A DNA stretch of 64,000 bases from Coptis chinensis (Eukaryota > Streptophyta > Magnoliopsida > Ranunculales > Ranunculaceae), in contig CM027382.1 in NCBI GenBank assembly GCA_015680905.1, forward strand, positions 1,302,001 to 1,366,000, given 5' to 3'. The notes under the pieces were generated by a model that did not search any database, had not been told where the DNA came from, and saw only the letters and a program-made list of their open reading frames with translations. Position 1 is the stretch's first letter, and each line of letters starts with the position of its first letter. Below, one piece after another: positions 24,575 through 35,230 of the stretch. The position numbers and the translations under genes are program-made.

Positions 24575-26849
24575 TTATGGCGCAATTTCGACTTCCCTTC
24601 CATATCCATACATTAACATGTTGGTATCAAATGGGGCAGAAGGAATCTCAATGGCCACGGTCCCTTCTAGCATATCTACCACTTTCCTCATGGAAGGCCG
24701 CCTCGAAGGTTCAAACTGGATACACCATAATCCTACCATTTCCAATTTCATTGCAATCTCTTCCTCCTCTTTACCTTGGCATTCATGCCATTTTGAACCT
24801 CCTCCATCACCATATGTGTTCTGTACATGATGCGAGAAGACCCACTTAGGGAAGTACATCTCACTTGTCTTGCTAACATCAACCTCAAAATTCCTCCTCT
24901 TCCCTGCCATCTCTAACACAACCATTCCAAAGCTATAGACATCAGACTTATCTGTCACTGGACCAAACTTCTCATACCACATTTCTGGTGGAGCGTAGCC
25001 TGGAGTGCCTGTACCATGTGTCATTGAGATGTGACTATTCTCTTTGTTCAAAGCCATTGCCAACCCAAAATCTGACACCTTTGGCTGAAATTTGTCATCT
25101 AAAAGGATATTATGAGGCTTAATATCACAATGTAGTATTCTATTTCGACATTCCTCGTGGAGATAAGCAAGTCCTTTGGCTGTTCCAATGGCAATGTCAA
25201 ATAGTTGACTCCAAGTCAAAGTCATTATTCCTGGTACATCTTGAGGTGACGATGTGTTTTTGGATTGACCTTTGTTCATATGCTTCTTTTGGAAAATGTA
25301 TTTTTCTAGAGAACCATTCACCAGGTACTCGTAAATAAGAGCTATGCTAAAATGATCAAAGCAATACCCAAGAAGCCGAACTAAATGATTGTGGTGTATG
25401 CAGCCGATCGTGAAGACCTCATTGAGGAACTGAGTCTCGATCTGATTAGTAGTCTCATCGAGGACTTTAACAGCAATGATGAAGCCATTGGGAAGTTGGC
25501 CTTTAAAGACTGAACCAAAGCCTCCTTGGCCAATCTTTTGAGAGAAGTTATTGGTGTACTTCTTGAGTTGCTTGTAGGAAAATCTGGTTGGCCTTTCTAA
25601 AGAGTAGTTGTGCAAGAAAGTCTCTATTGAAGCTGGAGTTGTACCGTTGTCCCGCTCCAAGTAGCGCTGCAACTCATGATCATCTGTGCTTCTAAAACGA
25701 CTATGTTTCTTATGCCTTCGTTTGTATGAAATGTACAAGGCACATAGAAATATGAATGCTGCTCCGGTCAACCCTGCAATCCCTTTTTTCACACAAAGAA
25801 ATAGATCAGTAACAATATTATAGATCAAAACCAAATGAATCTCTCATGTTAAAGAACAACTTGAACTTGTTATTAACTTACCTAAAATAAGTCGAATTCT
25901 TTTGTTGTGAGGTTTGCTTGGAAAATTCATTCCTACATCATTAAGAATAATAGGATCCCCTTCAAAACAACAATAAAAACTAACTTAATCAACCAGAGGA
26001 TCAACATGACAATCTTGAATCTAAAAAAATAAATAATCACTTCCTGATTACTTACCATCAGTGCAATTGTGTTTGGGAACCCCATCACTACAAAAGCAAC
26101 TCAACTCAATATTAGCCTTCCTTTCTTGATTCAAATACCCACATCTTCCGACATCATTTTCCATACATGAATTACAATCTTCACCCCAACTAACCTCAAA
26201 TCCTTCTTGAAGCACTCTTCGCAAATTCCCAACCTTACCAAGATTACCATAGATAGTAACTGGAATATTAACTGTAAATAGACTACAATAATCAACATGA
26301 TCAAGAAACCCATCATAAAAAAAAACAAAAATTACTAGTCTCACCACACTCCAAACAAGGAGACTTGATCATTTTACCCAGAGTATCTTTACCAGGTTCT
26401 TTAGTACAATTTAAAAAAATACCTCTCCTATAACCAGAAGTGCTATGAAAAGTATCTGTCATGGCCCAATTTTGTGTTTCACCTGAATTTGGCAATAAAC
26501 CAGTATAAGAAGAAATAGTACCACAACCAAAAAAAGATGTGTCAACAATTCTTATTAATTTATTGGTGTAGACTTCATTTGTAAGGTTTTGTAACAATTT
26601 GAACTTCCTGTGTGTCTCTTCAACTGTGATATAAACTGAGCTGTTTTCACATGTTATCGTTCTGTCTACACCACTACAAAGTGGGCTTTTTCCAAAAGGA
26701 AATTTTAAGATTGAGTTTCCACATGTTGATGGTGCACACTGGTTGTAGTAGTCGGTTGAGTTGGTGGCCGAGTAAATGGGATGGAAGAAAGTTGAGAAGA
26801 AGAAGAAGAATTGCAATATATGGTGTAGTGCAATCTTCATTTTTGTCAA
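24575..26849 (-). CDS. LRK10L-type (WAK-like) receptor kinase, with one-base frameshift
   Basis: Exons are 26849-26056, 25959-25882 and 25782-24575. From the N-terminus there is a signal peptide (about 1-28), a GUB_WAK-type cysteine-rich domain (CAPSTCGN, FPFG, TITC), and a WAK-associated C domain (GFEVSWGEDCNSC, GRCGY, CFCSDG). A transmembrane helix (GLTGAAFIFLCALYIS) then leads into a kinase domain. The kinase has IGQGGFGSVFKG, AVKVL, the catalytic HCDIKPHN (a non-RD type), DFGLA and SDVYSFGM. The family includes wheat Lr10 and Arabidopsis LRK10L, cell-surface kinases linked to defence and ABA signalling. Exon lengths total 2,080 nt, one more than a multiple of three. The break maps to a nine-T run on the coding strand (26325-26317), where eight would keep the frame (CFFYDGF). 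This is either a homopolymer sequencing error or a disabled allele. If intact, the protein would be 692 residues. Confidence 0.88.
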
Positions 26850-27299
26850 AAAAAAAAAAGTTCTCTGTCTTTCTTTGGGTGGACACTTGTTTTCAAGGGG
26901 AGGGGATGCATGTATTGCCGGGAATATTCAAAAGTTAAAGCTCGACTTTTTTTTCGGTTATGTACTTTTGGGCTTCTGGCACAAGTATCGCTGACTTCAA
27001 TGTTTTGAAAACCGAACCGGTGATCGGACCTATTTTTTGTTAAAATGGTTCAACTATGATTCGACTCTGTCCGATTGATATTTATTTAACAAATTTTTTA
27101 ATAATTACAATAATAAAATAAATAAACGCATGTTTTAATTCAATATTAATTGGTATTATATATCAAAATGAATTTTTTATACAAAAAACACATAATAGCA
27201 TGCTGGTTTAGAGTTTGGATTATTTTGTTTAGGTGCTAGGTTCAACTCCTTGGAACCGGTTCAACCACGGTTTAAGCTTAGGCCGGGGTCAACCACCCT
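26850..27299. other. Upstream region of the receptor kinase
   Basis: This is the probable promoter. Around 27,000-27,300, phrases such as ccgaaccggtgatcgg and ggaaccggttcaacc look like the opposing ends of an old MITE, but no clear target duplication is seen. No gene. Confidence 0.4.
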
Positions 27300-27978
27300 C
27301 TGGGACTTGTGAATTTCAGTACTGTATTCAGTGATTTCTAAACACTGCTTGACTTGTGAATTGTATTCAGCGGGACTTTCTTGTACTGTATTCAGTGATT
27401 TGGTACTGACTTGTGAATTTCGGTACTGTATTTAGTGATTTCTAAACATTGCTTGACTTGTGAATTGTATTCAGCGGGACTTTCTTGTACTGTATTCAGT
27501 GATTTCTAAACACTGCTTGACTTCTAGATTGTATTCAGCGGGACTTGTGAATTCTTGTACCGTATTCAGTGATTTCTAAACACTGCTTGACTTGTGAATT
27601 GTATTCAGCGGGACTTTCTTGTACTGTATTCAGTGATTTCTAAACACGGACTTGTGAATTCTTGTACTGTATTCAGTGATTTCTAAACACTGCTTGACTT
27701 GTGAATTTCGGTACTGTATTTAGTGATTTCTAAACATTGCTTGACTTGTGAATTGTATTCAGCGGGACTTTCTTGTACTGTATTCAGTGATTTCTAAACA
27801 CTGCTTGACTTCTAAATTGTATTCAGCGGGACTTGTGAATTCTTGTACCGTATTCAGTGATTTCTAAACACTGCTTGACTTGTGAATTGTATTCAGCGGG
27901 ACTTGTGAATTCTTGTACTGTATTCAGTGATTTCTAAACACTGCTTGACTTGTGAATTCTTCTACTGTATTCAGTGAT
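27300..27978. repeat. Minisatellite of about 64-bp units
   Basis: About ten units are built from two alternating half-phrases. One runs from cttgtactgtattcagtgat to ttctaaacactgcttgactt, the other is gtgaattgtattcagcggga. Units differ by omission or duplication of half-phrases and by a few substitutions, which gives higher-order variants. It has no coding capacity. It ends about 45 bp before a CGATAT MITE. Confidence 0.9.
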
Positions 27979-28022
27979 GTAATTTATCCTGGACCCATAA
28001 AACTAGGTAGCTAGTCCATTCT

Positions 28023-28426
28023 AAGGCCCAAAATATCGCCGATATATCTGATATATCACCGATATATATCATTTTTTTGTACACCAATATGAATATATTC
28101 GATATATCTCAACCGAATATTGAATTTTTTTCCCCCGATATATATCGTAATTTCCGATATAACAATATATCGACCGATATATCCGATATAAATTGCTGAC
28201 TTTGACCGATATTGTTGATTTTGACCAAATATTGTTGACTTTGAACGATATATTGATAATATTTCCGATATAATCGACGATATTTATGATATAATCGACA
28301 ATATTTCCGATATATCGACATACAAAACAAAATTTTGATTGGTCAACAAAAAAATAGATATTTCCGATATATACCGGTTTTTAGTACATCGAAATATTTT
28401 ACCGAATTCGGTATTTTGGACCTTGG
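28023..28426. mobile_element. CGATAT-rich MITE, copy 4
   Basis: This is 404 bp. Left end AAGGCCCAAAATATCG and reverse-complemented right end CCAAGGTCCAAAATACCG form the inverted repeat. The 8-bp duplication tccattct lies at 28015-28022 and 28427-28434. The body is collinear with copy 2 and shares the ACAAAACAAAATTTTGATTGG block with copy 1. Confidence 0.87.
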
Positions 28427-28486
28427 TCCATTCTACACGCAAATACGCAATATTAAGTTATTAACTGATGTCATTATCCATGGAGC

Positions 28487-29141
28487 TAGGGGTGTTTTTC
28501 TTCGCCGAATTTCCGATTTTACCGAAATCTTACTCGAAATTGGTCTGGCTCTAGATGCAGTTTACATGGTCCGATATCCGATTTTTTCGATTTCTAAAAA
28601 TTCAAAAACAAAATTGGATCGGATTCAAATATAACTCTAAAAACCGATTCGATCTGATCCAAAAGTTTTGAAATTTATGATATTATTGCCGATTTATTAT
28701 GAAAATATGTACTTATAATCTAACAAATTTACACTGTCAAATAGATTAGATCTTGAACATTTTCTAGTTTCTATCTTTCCAAAACAAAACAAACCCTAGC
28801 TACTTTCTCCCACTCCCACTCCCACTCCCACTCCTCTCAAACATTTATCTACCTCACCAATTACAAGATAATTTTTCGTCCTTGGTAAGTAAAATTCACT
28901 AGCTCTCTTATTGTATGTTTTGAATTTTTGTTGTGTAAAGAGATCTGTGAACATTTATTAATAATTCCAAAATTTATGAATTATTTATAAATTTCTAAAA
29001 TTTATGAATTTAGAAATATATTTTGAATAATACAAAAAAAAAGCTAAATCGGAATTGGTTAGCATATTAGATTCCGAAAAAATTCGGAAAAAAATTCCGA
29101 CAGAGATCAATCCGATCATATTCGATTCCAAGTCACCCCTA
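28487..29141. mobile_element. hAT-type MITE with TAGGGGTG ends
   Basis: This is 655 bp, beginning taggggtgttttt and ending caagtcaccccta. The flanks catggagc and tatagagc are an imperfect 8-bp duplication (6 of 8 identical). Both TAGGGGTG-type termini and 8-bp duplications are hAT features. Internal CGAATTTCCGATTTTACCGA-like phrases occur near both ends. No coding sequence. Confidence 0.7.
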
Positions 29142-29644
29142 TATAGAGCATAAGTACTTCTAGCTAGGAAAAAAATATATAAAATTAGATTTGCTCACAA
29201 TTTGCCTCCATTTCCGGTCAAATGAATGATGATGCCGCTTGTGAACCTGTCATTTTCCCCACTGAATACGGGAAATTTTGATAGTTATCAGTTGTACGTG
29301 CATTAACACACACAGTTTTAAAGTTTTTTTTTTTAATTTTCTTATCTTCAAGGGTTTATTCGTGAAAACCCCCCATTTTATGGCATGCTTTTGTGTTTAC
29401 CCTCCAAATTTTGAATCATCACAAAAGTCCCCCCACTCCGTTCTGGCCCCGTTCAGAAATCATCTATATTTGCTCTATTGCCAAAAATACCCCTGGTGGT
29501 AAACACAAATATATGAGTCTTTTTGCATCTCTGGGAATAAGAAAATATTACATCTCTGAGAAAATCAAAGTTAAGCCAGGTCTAATTAGTGCTCTCTATA
29601 CTACTTACTAAGGTTTGACTGAAATCGAAGCAAAGAAAAAAAGC

Positions 29645-29980
29645 ATGGCGGGTTTGCAGTATTTAGATTCGCAGCGTGAAGCGCACCCAGAACTAGCTCT
29701 TAAGCTCTTAAGCTCACTCTTAAGCTCGATCAGTTCATCTCACTCCCCGTCTTTCAAGTATACATACATACATCACTAATTAGACTTTACATTAACCAAC
29801 CTTATGTTTCATCTATCCTGATTTGATTATAGGTTGGGAATGTTTTGATTGAGCTCTCACACTTTTTGCCAAAGTGTCTCGCCGATTTCTGAAAAGACTA
29901 GAAGCTATTAGTTTTTCTTCAAGTTATTGAAAAGCTTCAAGACACAAAGGAACTGCGAATTCAGGAGCTGAGCAATACTC
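29645..29980 (+). pseudogene. Captured fragments of 26S proteasome subunit RPN9
   Basis: At 29645 an ATG opens MAGLQYLDSQREAHPELA. This closely matches the N-terminus of RPN9/PSMD13 (MAxLQYLxSxxxxHPEL). At about 29,855-29,980 a second stretch gives FAKVSRRF, then VIEKLQDTKELRIQE, which fits a later RPN9 region (FAVVVSRQ ... GVIEKL.TKE.RI.E), with frame changes between the blocks. Other RPN9 sequence is absent. The pieces lie in genomic order inside the inverted-repeat element. Recognition is from memory of the family, so confidence is moderate. Confidence 0.6.
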
Positions 29981-30079
29981 TACTCTGACTCCACATTCAC
30001 ACCAAATTGAATCATAGTGAGAATGACATTTGTCACACATGTAACTAATGGGTTTTCGAACCAAAGAACCAAGCACCAT
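29924..30079 (-). other. 51-codon cysteine-rich open frame inside the Pack-MULE-like element
   Basis: The product starts MVLGSLVRKP and contains CDKCHSHYDSIWCEC, a CxxC...CxC pattern like a small zinc ribbon. Its last third is antisense to the RPN9-like fragment. It may be a second captured piece or a chance frame. I do not recognise it. Confidence 0.25.
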
Positions 30080-30714
30080 TAATGGTTGCCAATAGCTTGG
30101 TTACCACATACAGCTTCAATTTCTTGATGAAGAGGGCGTCTCTTTCTCTTAAAACCCGACATTTACTTAAATCTTTACTTTTTGCTTTATCGATTCGAAG
30201 CTTTGGTTTTTTATTGAGTTACTCAAAACGAAATAGAAGTTTCTGGTGAGTTGGATTGGATTTTTGTATCTTGATTTTTCGACGGTGTGGCAGCACTAAG
30301 TGGTGGTCGGATATGATGGAGATATATATTGGTGGTTGTCGATGGTCAAAAGCAAGATGAAGGAGATGAACATTATCCATTAGATTTGAAATACCATAGA
30401 TCCCCTCCTCAAAGTCAATTGTTATTGGCAGCTTGTTTCGTGGATGTCTAAGAACACTCACATAAGAGTTATATATATTTGTGTTTACCCCCAGGGATAC
30501 TTTAGGCAATAGAGCAAATATGGATGATTTCTGAACGGGCAGGACAGAGTGGGGGGACTTTTGTGATGATTTAAAATTTGGGGGGTAAACACAAAAGCAT
30601 GTCATAAAATGAGGGGTTTTCACTAATAAACCCTATCTTTAACGATAGTTAAACATGCAAATTCTTGTACAAACTCTGTAATATATATTCTCTTTCCTCC
30701 CTCCCCCTTATTCC

Positions 30715-31004
30715 TAATCATAATGGTGGAATTCAAACTAAATGAGCTCAGTGTTACTATCCTCAAGCTCGGCTTGTTTATTACACGAGTCTTAAATTGA
30801 GCTCGAGTTCGACTAATATAGTTAAATGAGCGAGCTCAAACTGAACCTGATGCTATTTGAGCTAAACGAGACGAGTTTCATCCAACTCATTTGTTACGCG
30901 AATTTTAATTTGAGCTCGAACTCAGTTCATATAGTTAAACGAGCGAGCTCAAACCGAGCTTAAACGAGCTAAGCCCGAACTACTCGGTTCAAATTCCACC
31001 CTTA
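30715..31004. mobile_element. hAT-type MITE rich in GAGCTCGAGC phrases, copy 1
   Basis: This is 290 bp flanked by the 8-bp duplication cttattcc (30707-30714 and 31005-31012). The right end in reverse complement is TAAGGGTGGAATTTGAACCG; the left end is TAATCATAATGGTGGAATTC. The body has repeated AAACGAGCGAGCTCAAA-type phrases. A relative lies at 63328-63555. Confidence 0.82.
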
Positions 31005-31124
31005 CTTATTCCTTTTAATATATCGATTAATCATATTAAATCAACGATTAATCACTGATTAATAATTAATTGCATATATCGCTCTTTGACTGATTAGCTC
31101 TGAAAACTTATTTTAATTGCCTTA

Positions 31125-31667
31125 GGGTGTGTTTGTTTAGTGGCAAACCTCTAGTGGGAAAATATTAGATTTGCCAGCATTTTCCCACTAGAGTTTTGCC
31201 CGGCTAATTTGTAGTGAGAAAATTTTAATTTGTCAGTGTTTGTTTGCAAAAATTTCTAGTGGGAAAAATTAATGAAGGAGAGATAGAGAGATGAAGAGAC
31301 AAGTGAGAGAGGAGAGCAGATGAAGAGACAAGTGAGAGAGGAGAGCAGAGCGAGAGAGAGAGAGGAGATGAGAGCGAGAGATTACCTCTTGAGAGCTAGG
31401 GCTTGAGAGATCGAGTTGCGGCTGTGAAAGAGAGAGAGGAGATGGTGGCAAATTATTGTTGCCCTAGTGGGAAAATAAAGGGTGGCAAAAGAGTTTAGGG
31501 GGGGAGCTGGATTCTATTTTCCCACTTCTAGTGGGAAAATTTCATTTGCTGGCAAATAGTAAATAGTGTTTGCCACTACCCTTAAATGCAGCCAAACACT
31601 GGCAAATGGTGCATCTAGTGGGAAAATTTTATTTGCCACCCCCATTTGCCACTAAACAAACACAGCC
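31125..31667. mobile_element. Tourist-like (PIF/Harbinger) MITE
   Basis: This is 543 bp with the terminal inverted repeat GGSTGTGTTTGTTTAGTGGC and flanking TTA duplications (31122-31124 and 31668-31670). The tgtgaaagagagagaggag-type purine-rich interior lies at 31,270-31,440. Sub-terminal CTAGTGGGAAAAT phrases recur inside both ends. Confidence 0.87.
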
Positions 31668-31670
31668 TTA

Positions 31671-32042
31671 GTTCATCAATTATCTAGTACGGGACTTTTG
31701 AGAAAAAACATAACCAGTATTCTAGTAATGAGCTTCATAAAACTATTATGGTCGATTCCTATAGTTTTCTCATCGATATCAATTATCGTTCTTGTAAACA
31801 TAATCAGTCTATACTCTATGCTAATTAAGTCATATTAAAATATTGACGTGGATTAATTAATCTGTCGACATTACGAGAATCATATCATATATCTGATAGG
31901 CGACATTATGAGAATCGCATATTTTATAGGAGTCCTTCTAGCATGTAATATGGTCGATCAAAACACGTGGATCTAACGACTTGATAGTAGAAGATCCGGT
32001 GAACTAAAAGGGCAAAAAATTAAAAATAAAAGCGTTAAACAC
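31671..32042. other. Gene-less AT-rich spacer
   Basis: No open frame or repeat that I recognise. Confidence 0.5.
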
Positions 32043-33172
32043 TTAATTGGCATAGTATACAATGTACTATCACCTTTTTTTTTTTGCACTTTAGCTATTA
32101 TACAATTTTCTATGCGCTGCAGTATAATGTACTATAAATTTTGTTTCAGGTGACGACTATGATCTAAATTCCGTTCAACTAAAGCTAACGTGGCCTACAC
32201 GTGTCATTGTTTTTGCTGGTGTGGTATAGAGTCATTGTTTATGTCTCCACACCAGCTCAGAAACTATTATTGAAAAACACCAACTCAAAACACACGTCAT
32301 CACTTAACAAGATTAAATATCCATCCATCGTCCAATTTAATGGTAAAGATCTTATCTCATAACAAACTTAAGTTGTGATCAGAATTGTAGAAAGAAAAAT
32401 CAAAATTATGATGCAATGGCGGTCATACTTTAATTATAGCTTCATCTTCTCTATCTTCTTTCTAATCCAACACCTTCACCACCCCACCACCAACCACGTA
32501 CAACCACCAACACAGCCAAAACATGATTTAAATTTTTTAATAAATTAAATCAATATACTTTTCATTTCCACATAAACGAACTAAATCACTCAATTGAAAA
32601 AATGGCCATATATCAATGAATCAAATACTCCATTACTAAATACCCATTTGTATGAATACACATTTAACCGTACAATTCAATCAACTTTCACAATTAAAAC
32701 CCACCAATTGAGAAAAAGAAAAAATAGAGAAAGGGGAGTTCGAAGATGGGTGCATTTATCATAGACCAACAACCCATTTGCCGGAAGATACATATATTTT
32801 TAAAGATTAATAGTTTCATGATGACGAAGGAGTTGAGATGGTTCAAGAGACATTTGATTAAAATATTTAATTAGAGAAATTGGTTACCAATTATCTATTT
32901 ATTTATTTTTTGGTTTTCTTGATTTTTGGTTGGGTGTTTTTAATGGAGGTGTTGAAGAAGGAGGAGAAATGGAAGAAATTGATATCACATGCTGCTCACG
33001 TGCATGGATTTTAGCTTGTGTGTGAGCACTTGACTGACTGAAAATGGGACCTAGTATCAAGTCCAATAAAACTAGTAGTACAATGAACGAAAGTGTACAA
33101 AACAAAATTATATAATAGCTAAAGTGCAAAAATGGTGATAGTATATTGTATATTATGCCAATTAAGTGTAAA
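32043..33172. mobile_element. Inverted-repeat element with about 65-bp ends
   Basis: The left end (acttaattggcatagtatac through gcactttagctatt) is repeated in reverse complement at about 33,105-33,172. The ends are about 65 bp long and the whole is about 1.13 kb. The interior is AT-rich with no coding sequence. I could not define a target duplication, so the superfamily is open; long ends favour a Mutator-like non-autonomous element. Confidence 0.65.
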
Positions 33173-34464
33173 TTAGAAAAGAGAAAAATACGTTATGTCA
33201 TTCTTCTTCTCCAGTAAGTCTCATCAACTCCACCAAAAATTTAAACTAGGGATCACAATCTTTCTATATCGCCATCTCTCTAAACCCATCTCTAACCTTA
33301 CTCCAACTTCTCACAACATTTTTTAGTTCTCCCACTTTTCACAACATTTTTTAGTTAAAAAGTTTTGAAGATGAATTGTGTAGAATTTAGGGTTTTTAGC
33401 CCATGTATTAGTTTATGTATTTGATTTGGATTAATTAGAGAATGGTTATTCATTTTGAAGCTCTCAATAAAAGTATTATTTTTCAGTAATAAGTTTTTTT
33501 TTGTTTTATTTAAATTGGGGTCTACGATACCAATATGAAATTTCAAATGGTGATTTTCTAATGAATTTGTAATATGTGTCTTTCTTGATCTTACCATTAT
33601 TCAATTTCAATCGTTTTTTTTTTTGTTCTATATATTTTTTTTGAGAAAAGTAATTATTTTGTGGATTGTTAATAAACTACAATAAAAATGATACCAAACA
33701 CCCTCCAAACTAGTTTTGATTTTCTTATACAATCTACACACTTGTCTCACCCCCTCTATCCAATTTATTTGTTATTCTCGTTGACCAAACTGTTTAACCT
33801 CTCTCCCCCTTTCTCTATCTTCACTCACTCTTCATTGCTATGCAATTAATATAATTAATTATTATATGGAATGGAAAGTGGTTAGGAAATAATGAGTTTC
33901 AACTAGGACGGTCAAATGGATTCGAATGACCATGTAATTAACCAACCCAACCAAACTAATAAAAAATGGTTTTGGTTTGATAATTTGGTTTTGTTTTGGT
34001 AATGGTTTCAATTTTGAGTTTCGATAGGTATTGATTTGGTTTTGGATTTGCCTCTATGATTAATTTTGAATAGATTATATAAATTGTGTGGTTAAAATTA
34101 ATTGATATAATTTGATAGATGCACGATAATATATGGGTTCGGGTTGGTTTTGAATACCCTATTGTTTTAAAAAATATCCTTTTAGTTTCAGGCTTTCAGC
34201 TACCCTCGAGGCCTGATATTGCTGAATCTTATATGGGGAGGTTGTAAGTTGTAACCTTTCGATAGTGGACCCAAGTGGATTACGTGAGGGTGATAATGGG
34301 CTGGGCTTTGGACTAGATCTGACCGGGCTTGGACTAAGAGTTTTTAAATTTCACGCGGTTTGCTTATTTCCCACGCTACCCGGTTTTAGGATTTGCTATA
34401 TATATATTGAAGTTGCCATCTATTATAGAATTTGCTAAGGTATAATTTTTTGCAGGAAGAAGAA
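33173..34464. other. Gene-less AT-rich region
   Basis: Only short open frames. A repetitive ggttttggtttga/ttggttttggatttg stretch lies at 33,950-34,050 and looks like decayed repeat. Nothing else supportable. Confidence 0.5.
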
Positions 34465-35230
34465 GCATTTGCTAAGGTATTCTCCATGCTTGTGAATTTT
34501 TCCATGGAATAATTCATGGCGTGGAGAAGTTTCACTTGGCAATTGTCTTTCCTATTTCATGGATTTTCTTTTGTATCAAACGAGATTTGCTTGTCAAAGT
34601 TCTCTTAATCACTCGTGAACACCAAACTTGCAGGTGCCGACTAGCAAAGTTGGTAAAACCTTTGGGTGATGATACCAGAAGTCTGGGGTCGAACCCCGCC
34701 AACTTCAAAAAGTTACTGATCTCATTTAAAACAGGTTTGCCAATCAAAAAAACAAAACACCAAACTCTCTACTGAATCTTTTTGTGCTCCTTGTTGTAAA
34801 ACTTTCACAAATATTGCCAAAACATATTTGACATAGAATACCTAGAGAAAAGAATTTCCTCAACTGAAAACAATTTTCTTTTCAAACTGAAAACCACAGT
34901 AATGGGCATTTGCTAAGGTATTCTTCACCATGCTTGTGAATTTTTCTATTGAAGAATTCATGGTGTGTTCAAGTTTCACTTGGCAATTGGCTTTCCTACT
35001 CTGTGGAAGTTCTTTTGTATCAACTGAGGTTTGCTGGTCAAAGTTCTTCTATCAATCAGTCGTGGCCACCAAACTCTCTATTGAGTCTTTTTTGCTCATT
35101 TTTTAAAACTATCGCAAATATTGCCAAAACATGTTTGACAGAGAATAGGTAGAGAAAAGAATTTCCTCAACAGAAAACATCTTCTTTTCAAACTGAAAAC
35201 CATAGGAACAGGCATTTGCCAAATTTTCTA
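34465..35230. repeat. Tandem duplication of a roughly 305-bp unit (about 2.1 copies plus SINE)
   Basis: The phrase gcatttgctaaggtattct starts unit 1 at 34465 and unit 2 at 34906, with a degenerate third start (gcatttgccaaattt) at 35212. Unit 1 is 441 bp because a SINE and its 11-bp duplication (138 bp) are inserted. Without them it is 303 bp, matching the 306-bp unit 2. I recognise no protein. Confidence 0.88.
34629..34755 (+). mobile_element. tRNA-derived SINE with verified empty site
   Basis: The pol III A box TAGCAAAGTTGG and B box GGTCGAACCCC are both recognisable. The tail is A-rich. It is flanked by an 11-bp target duplication, aacaccaaact (34618-34628 and 34756-34766). The second unit of the local tandem duplication has the uninterrupted sequence ggccaccaaactctcta near 35,065, so this insertion postdates the tandem duplication. 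A degenerate relative is at 23331. Confidence 0.9.

Larger units (their letters stand above)
29351..30634. mobile_element. Pack-MULE-like element with about 160-bp terminal inverted repeats
   Basis: Terminal repeats at about 29351-29513 and 30472-30634 are near-identical in reverse complement. Both start AGGGTTTATT, then GTGAAAACCCC, and share aaattttgaatcatcacaaa-type sequence. The flanks atcttcaa and atctttaa form an imperfect 8-bp duplication. Between the arms are fragments resembling the proteasome gene RPN9. Long terminal repeats around host gene pieces, with no transposase, fit a Pack-MULE. Confidence 0.75.

Noticed and set aside
27300-27978. CRISPR-like array
   Set aside because: The repeats are adjacent mosaic minisatellite units without unique spacers, in a plant nuclear context.
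31269-31451. Ser/Leu-rich minus-strand open frame
   Set aside because: It is the translation of the purine-rich interior of a Tourist-like MITE.
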